64,000 nt of DNA. It comes from Anomaloglossus baeobatrachus. Its lineage: Eukaryota; Chordata; Amphibia; Anura; Aromobatidae. Positions 58,126 through 64,000 of the stretch are shown piece by piece (the first letter of the stretch is position 1; each line of letters opens with the position of its first letter). The position numbers were made by a program, and so were the translations under genes. Below the pieces are notes generated by a model. That model saw only the letters and a program-made list of their open reading frames with translations, ran no database searches and had not been told where the DNA came from. The DNA lies in contig NW_027442219.1 of NCBI RefSeq assembly GCF_048569485.1, forward strand, positions 1-64,000, given 5' to 3'.

Positions 58126-58160
58126 GGCACACCGCCTGCTCTAACTTTCTCTTTCCTCCA

Positions 58161-61100
58161 ATGACTGCTAACATTAACATCTTTTCCATTAATGTTAGGA
58201 GCATCAGAGACAAGTTCCGACGTCAGACAATTTTTACGTTCCTTAACACTCAGTCTAGTGATGTATTTTTCCTGCAGGAATGCTCCCTTCCCTCCTCTAG
58301 GTCCTTCAACCATCTGGCCAGGGAGTGGACCCATGGCCCATCCTACTGGTCTGGCGGGGGCGACTGTAGGTCCGCGGGGGTCGCCGTGCTGATCAGGGGA
58401 AGCGCCTTCACATTGGACTCTGTTCAGGAAATCGTCTGCGGCAGGTTACTGCTCGTGGATGGCACCTGGGCGGGAGAACCTGTCAGGTTCATCAATGTGT
58501 ATGCTTCTCCTGTGAAGAGCGATCGACTGGAGCTCCTCCAAGCCCTGCGCCCTCAGCTCGCTACCGCCAGGACGGTAGTGATGGCCGGGGATTTCAACTG
58601 CCCGATTGAGGAGGATGGACGCAGTTCTGGAACGGCTGCCAAGTTGGACGTCACATCCAAACTGCTCATTGAGATGGTGACCGAAGCCTCTCTTGTGGAC
58701 GTTGTTGGCTCCATCGGACACGGATCCGTGAACTATTCATGGTGCCGATCCGATGGCTCGCTGCGTTCCAGGATTGACTTTGTGTTTACCTCTCGGGCGG
58801 TTGGGCGGAGTGGGCACTCGATGGTCCCCTGCTTCTTCTCTGACCACAGAGCCATTCACTTTCAAGGTGTGCTGGGCCATGGCTTCCCCATTGGCCCGGG
58901 CTCCTGGAAGCTGAACTGCTCTCTGCTGGAAAAGGGTGAGATTCTGGAGGAGCTTAGAACTGCCTACTCCACGTGGCGGGCCTACAAGGCGGGCTTCCAG
59001 TCTGTTTCTGACTGGTGGGAATACGTTAAACTCGAGTTCCGTTTCTTCTTTCAGGCAAAGAGTCAACAACAGGCGTGTCTGAAGAGGAGGGACTTCAGGA
59101 GACTCCAGCGTGAGCTGCGTTCCCTGCAGGACCTTCTTCGATGCGGCTGGGACGTGAGAGAGGAGCTGGAGGAGACTAAGAGGAGCCTGAAAAGGCACTT
59201 CGAGGAGGAGTCCGAGCGAATTGTCTTCCGTTCCAAAGTGGAGAACCTGGAGAAGGGTGAGAAATGTAACTCGTTCTTTTTCAGGAAACTCCACGCCGGT
59301 CACACGCCCATGAATGAACTACGAGACGAGAGTGGAAACATGCGACGCGGGAAAGAGAACGTGATGAAGGTAGTCAGCGACTTCTACAGCGAACTCTACG
59401 CCCGCAAGACTACTGACCCCGAGGCCGCCGATAAGTTCCTGTCAGGTATCACTAACCATCTTGACCCTGCAGACGCGGCGGCCATGGATGTTCCTCTGAC
59501 GGTGGACGAGCTGCTCTCGGCCGCCAAATCCTTTAGTTCTGGCAGGACACCGGGCAGTGACGGCCTCCCAGCAGAGCTCTATGTAACGCTGGGAGACCTA
59601 ATCTGTCCGGACCTGTTAGGGCTGTATGAGGAGATGGTGGTGGAGGGCAGAATGCCTCCATCTCTGAGGGAAGGAATGGTCACGATCCTGTACAAGCGTA
59701 AAGGAGAGAGGTGCGACCTGAAGAATTGGCGTCCCATCACCCTTCTGAACGTCGACTACAAGATCCTGGCCAAGACGATGGCAACGAGATTGAAGACTGT
59801 TATCGGACGGATCATCCACCCGGATCAGACCTGCGGCATCCCCGGACGTCGCATCGCAGACAGCCTGGCTCTCATGCGGGACACGGTCGAGTACATCAAA
59901 GCCCGCCGGGTGCACGCAGCCCTGATCTCGTTGGATCAGGAAAAGGCCTTCGACCGTGTTTCCCATGAGTTCCTGGGCAAAGCTCTGCACAGGTTAGGTT
60001 TGGGTAACATGTTTTGCTTGTATGTCCAACTAATGTATTTTGATATTCACAGCTCGGTGTTGGTAAACGGCTGGAAGACTGACCCCTTCCCGGTCCTCTC
60101 AGGGGTCAGACAAGGCTGTCCTCTGTCACCTCTTCTTTTTGTTTGTGTTATAGAACTCTTTGCAGAGGCTATCCGGCGGAATGGAGAGATCAGAGGGATC
60201 ACCGCACCAGGACCAGAACGCTTCGAGGTCAAGTGCTCGCTCTACATGGACGACGTGACCGTCTTCTGCGCGGACCGGCGCTCAGTCGACACCCTCGTCC
60301 AGACCTGTGAGACCTTCGGACGGGCTTCGGGAGCCAAAGTCAACTGCGGGAAGTCGGAAGCCATGCTCTTCGGGGACTGGCAGCCGGCCTCTTCCGCCCC
60401 CTTCCCTTTCAGCATCCAGCCGGATTTCATCAAGGTTCTTGGAGTCTGGTTCGGGAAGGAAGGAGCAGCCCTCAAGTCCTGGGAGGAACGCTTGACCAAG
60501 ATCACCCAACGGATCGGTCTGTGGAGCCTCAGACGCCTCACCTGTGAGGGCAAAGCACTAGTCCTGCGTAACGAGGTACTGCCCGTGCTGCAGTACACGG
60601 CCCAGGCCTGGCCCCCCCTTGCCACCGTGTGCAGGGCCATTACCAGGACGGTGTTTCGTTTTGTCTGGGGATCCAAGATGGACAGAGTAAAGCGGAGCAT
60701 CATGTACAAGGATCCTCGCAAGGGTGGGAAGGGCGTACCCGATATCCCCACCCTCCTGCGATCCTCCTTCGTATGTGACTGCGTTCGCCGAACTCTGCGA
60801 GTCAAGAGAGGTTCCGCGGGTGGGTCCATGTCTCGCTTCTTCCTGCTCCCCCTTTGGAGACGGTTAGGCTGGGACAAGTGGGACAGCTCCTTCCCCTACA
60901 ACTGGACGGCGCCATGGTTCTACGGAGACGTGGTTCGGTTTGTGAGGGAACACCAACTGGAGGGACTCAAGCCTGATTTGTGGAAGCCAAAGACTATCCA
61001 CAAACTCATCAGAGCCAAGGACGAAATGGAGAACATTCCAGGACTTCATCACGACACACTGGAGACTGTTTGGACAAACGTGTCATCGGCTGGATTGACC

Positions 61101-61550
61101 AACGGGCACAAGGACTTGTCATGGATGGCGATACAGGGCGGACTGCCCGTCCGGTCATTCATGCACGCCCGGAACCTGTGCAAAACCCGGTACTGCCCAA
61201 GGTGCCCCTTCGTGGAGGAAACATCGCTGCACGCCTTTTGGGACTGCCGTTTCGCACAGCGCCTGTTGGTTGCCCTGGAGGATGACCTGAGGAACTCCGT
61301 CCCCAGAGGGAGCCTATCGTACCATTCCGTACTTTATGGACTCTTCCCTGGGACTCACACCGTTGGAGCCATCCAGGAGGCTTGGCGCCTTATGAACTGC
61401 TTTAAGGACGCTATTTGGGTCGCCAGGAACCGGCTCATCTTGAAGAGGGAGAGGATGTCTATCCAGGATTGCCGCAGGCTGATCCACAGCCTGCTCAGAG
61501 ACTATTCCATCATGGACAGTCCGGACGACAGCGCCGAGGAGGAGGTTTAG
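58161..61550 (+). CDS. LINE ORF2 protein: APE endonuclease and reverse transcriptase, copy 2
   Basis: 1129 aa, uninterrupted, with the same endonuclease, RT (YMDD) and C-terminal knuckle as copy 1. About six residues differ: A27T, A267T, S393N and I394M, A476T, and M to V within the C-terminal knuckle spacer. None is a catalytic or zinc-binding residue. It begins 35 bp after the end of the ORF1 region. Confidence 0.95.
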   Translation: MTANINIFSINVRSIRDKFRRQTIFTFLNTQSSDVFFLQECSLPSSRSFNHLAREWTHGPSYWSGGGDCRSAGVAVLIRGSAFTLDSVQEIVCGRLLLVDGTWAGEPVRFINVYASPVKSDRLELLQALRPQLATARTVVMAGDFNCPIEEDGRSSGTAAKLDVTSKLLIEMVTEASLVDVVGSIGHGSVNYSWCRSDGSLRSRIDFVFTSRAVGRSGHSMVPCFFSDHRAIHFQGVLGHGFPIGPGSWKLNCSLLEKGEILEELRTAYSTWRAYKAGFQSVSDWWEYVKLEFRFFFQAKSQQQACLKRRDFRRLQRELRSLQDLLRCGWDVREELEETKRSLKRHFEEESERIVFRSKVENLEKGEKCNSFFFRKLHAGHTPMNELRDESGNMRRGKENVMKVVSDFYSELYARKTTDPEAADKFLSGITNHLDPADAAAMDVPLTVDELLSAAKSFSSGRTPGSDGLPAELYVTLGDLICPDLLGLYEEMVVEGRMPPSLREGMVTILYKRKGERCDLKNWRPITLLNVDYKILAKTMATRLKTVIGRIIHPDQTCGIPGRRIADSLALMRDTVEYIKARRVHAALISLDQEKAFDRVSHEFLGKALHRLGLGNMFCLYVQLMYFDIHSSVLVNGWKTDPFPVLSGVRQGCPLSPLLFVCVIELFAEAIRRNGEIRGITAPGPERFEVKCSLYMDDVTVFCADRRSVDTLVQTCETFGRASGAKVNCGKSEAMLFGDWQPASSAPFPFSIQPDFIKVLGVWFGKEGAALKSWEERLTKITQRIGLWSLRRLTCEGKALVLRNEVLPVLQYTAQAWPPLATVCRAITRTVFRFVWGSKMDRVKRSIMYKDPRKGGKGVPDIPTLLRSSFVCDCVRRTLRVKRGSAGGSMSRFFLLPLWRRLGWDKWDSSFPYNWTAPWFYGDVVRFVREHQLEGLKPDLWKPKTIHKLIRAKDEMENIPGLHHDTLETVWTNVSSAGLTNGHKDLSWMAIQGGLPVRSFMHARNLCKTRYCPRCPFVEETSLHAFWDCRFAQRLLVALEDDLRNSVPRGSLSYHSVLYGLFPGTHTVGAIQEAWRLMNCFKDAIWVARNRLILKRERMSIQDCRRLIHSLLRDYSIMDSPDDSAEEEV

Positions 61551-61873
61551 ACCTCTTCCATGCCCCCTCCCTCCTTTTCCCGTTATGTGCGTCTTTCAAT
61601 AAAGCTTCGGGCCTGTGATTTCCCCACCCTATCCCCCTTTTCCCCTACCCCCATCCCCCAATCGCCGGTTCGTCGTTATTTATGGTCTAACTTTTTCTTT
61701 CAGCTTGAGTGTTATGGATAAGCATAGGAGTGTGATGTATAGTTTAGTGCGTCGTACTCTATGGCTATGTAAGAAGGATTGTATAGTTCTGTGTGTACGG
61801 GGCTGCGGCACTGTACACGGTTTGTTACCTTTTTGTGAGTAGTGCATGATAATAAAGATGCTGTTAAATCAAA
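61551..61873 (+). other. 3' UTR of Keno-like copy 2
   Basis: Nearly the same as in copy 1, with AATAAA near the start and near the end. It terminates ttaaatcaaa with a shorter A run. Confidence 0.8.
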
Positions 61874-61888
61874 ATCTGTTCTTATCAG
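61874..61888 (+). repeat. 15-bp target site duplication, Keno-like copy 2, right
   Basis: Second copy of U2 nt 38-52; U2 continues with tttaatatctg. Confidence 0.96.
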
Positions 61889-62024
61889 TTTAATATCTGA
61901 TACGTCCCCTATCTGGGGACCATATATTAAATGGATTTTTAGAACAGGGAGATGGAAAAAGAGCTTGCTCTGTCCACTCCACGCATTGACCTGGTATTGC
62001 AGTACCTCCAGGAACGGTGCACCC
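61874..62024 (+). pseudogene. RNU2: U2 snRNA copy 27, 3' part (nt 38-188)
   Basis: U2 from nt 38 to the end, followed by an intact 3' box. Confidence 0.97.
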
Positions 62025-63414
62025 CTTCTTAACCCAGTTTCCAAAAGCAGAACTCAATTCACCTGATTCATATTAGCCCGATTTAATGAATTGGAAGAAA
62101 GCATACGTCTTCATATGCACCTCAATTTGGCCCATTCACTTTTCACACTTCCTCCTTTTGTTTTTTATCTTTCACACTTTTGACTTTCTTTATTCATCCA
62201 AATAGCAAACTCATCACCACTCAACCTGACCAACTCGGCTATGTCCCCGTGCTGCAGTTCTCTGTCTTATCTAGATCATTTGCAATTGAATGGAATAGAT
62301 CCCTTTTGGACAAAGTGGATTCACCTGCTGCTGCAGTGACCACAGGTGTGATAACATCTAGAATTGGCATCTGGTGCGATCTCTCCGCTTCCACTCCAAA
62401 GAAAGTTACCTGTTTATTCCTATCATGCATTGGTTTTTGGGGTTTTCTTTGAGTAATGATGATCTCTTTAGTAGTCTGTTGGCGCCCTCTCCTGGAGGAA
62501 TAGTTTGCTTGCTCTTGGACATTCTAAAAGAGAGGTCATGATAGACATTGAGCTTCTGAGCTCAATTGGGGACAGTCATGGGTGATGAATGTTTGCAACC
62601 TACTGCGAAGCCTCATACCGCAATATAAGGAACGTCAAATACTAAGAAAGGGCGGCCTATGAAAGAATTACTACTTTCAATAAGTACACTTAAACGGCTA
62701 ATTGGGAATAGAAAAACTGTAAAAAGCCCTCTGAGAAAGCCCCCCTCTAACCTTTGATAGTAAGCTTTTCTGTAGTCTGCCTGTTGATGTATTTTCCGTT
62801 TGAACTGTGCACAACATGAAGAGACGGAACACTGGCGGCTTGTCACAATGCCCCCCGATGACATCACAATAGCGCTGCTGCCTAGAAAACAAGCTGCGCA
62901 GAAGAAGTTGTTCTTTGGGTGGGAGGGTGGGCTAGTGGAAGGAGGGGGCAATCTCTTTTTTTCCCGGGTGGTAGGGGGATGACAGGAGAAGGGAAGCGGG
63001 TGGTGAGAAAGGTACAGAGGGCAGGGTTTGGGGGCTGGGAAGGAAAGGGAAAAGATTAGGGTTTGGGGATGATGAAAGGGCTTTCTACGGGTAAGGATGG
63101 CAAAGGGTGGCAGTGACGGAAAGTCAGGCAACCTGTCCTGTCCGTCTTTTTGTATCGTGAATTGGAAAGACTGCAAGGGGGAGGGGAGTTGCTTGCGCCC
63201 TAAAGGAGGAGTTATTCAGATTCATTGCAGTGGGCGGCGGCTGCAAAACGCACCATTCTTCTTGTTTTGGCTCTGCAAAGCAGCCTTTTCAAGGGTTGGC
63301 TTGGGTGACAAAATGTCTTGTGTAGGCGTGGGTTTGTCTCCCTCTCGCTCTCTCTCCCTAAGATGTGTCCGGCATAGGCCAGGGTGCCACTCGAGGCCCA
63401 AACCAATTCTGGTT

Positions 63415-63602
63415 ATCGCTTCTCGGCCTTTTGGCTAAGATCAAGTGTAGTATCTGTTCTTATCAGTTTAATATCTGATACGTCCCCTATCTGGGGACCA
63501 TATATTAAATGGATTTTTAGAACAGGGAGATGGAAAAAGAGCTTGCTCTGTCCACTCCACGCATTGACCTGGTATTGCAGTACCTCCAGGAACGGTGCAC
63601 CC
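63415..63602 (+). ncRNA. RNU2: U2 snRNA, copy 28
   Basis: Last gene in the window. Intact, with 3' box at 63615-63629. Confidence 0.97.
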
Positions 63603-64000
63603 CTTCTTAACCCAGTTTCCAAAAGCAGAACTCAATTCACCTGATTCATATTAGCCCGATTTAATGAATTGGAAGAAAGCATACGTCTTCATATGCACCT
63701 CAATTTGGCCCATTCACTTTTCACACTTCCTCCTTTTGTTTTTTATCTTTCACACTTTTGACTTTCTTTATTCATCCAAATAGCAAACTCATCACCACTC
63801 AACCTGACCAACTCGGCTATGTCCCCGTGCTGCAGTTCTCTGTCTTATCTAGATCATTTGCAATTGAATGGAATAGATCCCTTTTGGACAAAGTGGATTC
63901 ACCTGCTGCTGCAGTGACCACAGGTGTGATAACATCTAGAATTGGCATCTGGTGCGATCTCTCCGCTTCCACTCCAAAGAAAGTTACCTGTTTATTCCTA

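Larger units (their letters stand above)
56343..61873 (+). mobile_element. Keno-like U2-specific LINE (Tx1 clade), copy 2, full length
   Basis: 5531 bp with the same 5' and 3' ends, orientation and target site as copy 1. By eye about 25 to 30 substitutions plus one C-run length change separate the two, roughly 0.5 percent. The 3' A run is two bases shorter. ORF2 is open, while ORF1 is shifted by an extra C. Confidence 0.93.
61874..64000 (+). repeat. U2 snRNA tandem array, block E
   Basis: U2 3' part, one complete spacer, one intact gene, and a spacer cut by the window edge. Confidence 0.97.

Overview
The window is a slice of a tandem U2 snRNA gene array (RNU2 type) from a vertebrate nuclear genome, interrupted by four retroelement insertions. 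A 188-nt U2 gene recurs every 1578 bp on the + strand. There are 28 U2 loci: 25 intact and 3 split by an insertion. Each intact gene is followed by a perfect snRNA 3' box and preceded by a candidate PSE and a GC-box/octamer-like DSE. The U2 sequence is vertebrate-like. The element types (a Keno-like U2-specific Tx1-clade LINE and a Gmr1-like gypsy element with a SCAN-like Gag) fit a fish, amphibian or reptile. An anuran is my best guess, but the sequence does not prove it.

Layout: 1-6762 array (4 U2 genes); 6763-14569 a Ty3/gypsy LTR retrotransposon on the - strand in the spacer, with 5-bp target duplications and LTRs that look identical; 14570-20010 array (3 U2 genes plus the 5' half of a fourth); 20011-25542 a full-length Keno-like LINE with both ORFs open; 25543-49212 array (14 intact U2 genes); 49213-50015 an 803-bp noncoding insertion in U2 at the same 3' junction as Keno; 50016-56342 array (3 intact U2 genes); 56343-61873 a second Keno-like LINE with ORF1 shifted and ORF2 open; 61874-64000 array (1 intact U2 gene). 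With the insertions removed, about 44.3 kb remain, or 28.07 units.

The array units are almost identical: I saw four single-base variants in the whole window. The two Keno copies differ from each other by roughly 0.5 percent, far more than the units around them. This suggests separate insertions from a mixed source population rather than spread with the array. All three U2-internal insertions enter between U2 nt 37 and 38, inside the branch-site recognition sequence GUAGUA (nt 33-38).

The most unusual items are the 803-bp insertion and the Keno 5' end. The insertion shares only a short 3' tail and the 3' junction with Keno, has no 15-bp target duplication, carries five 42-bp tandem repeats, and contains two snRNA-like hairpin/Sm-like modules. 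The 5' end of Keno carries a 10-base perfect complement of the U2 segment just upstream of its own insertion site.
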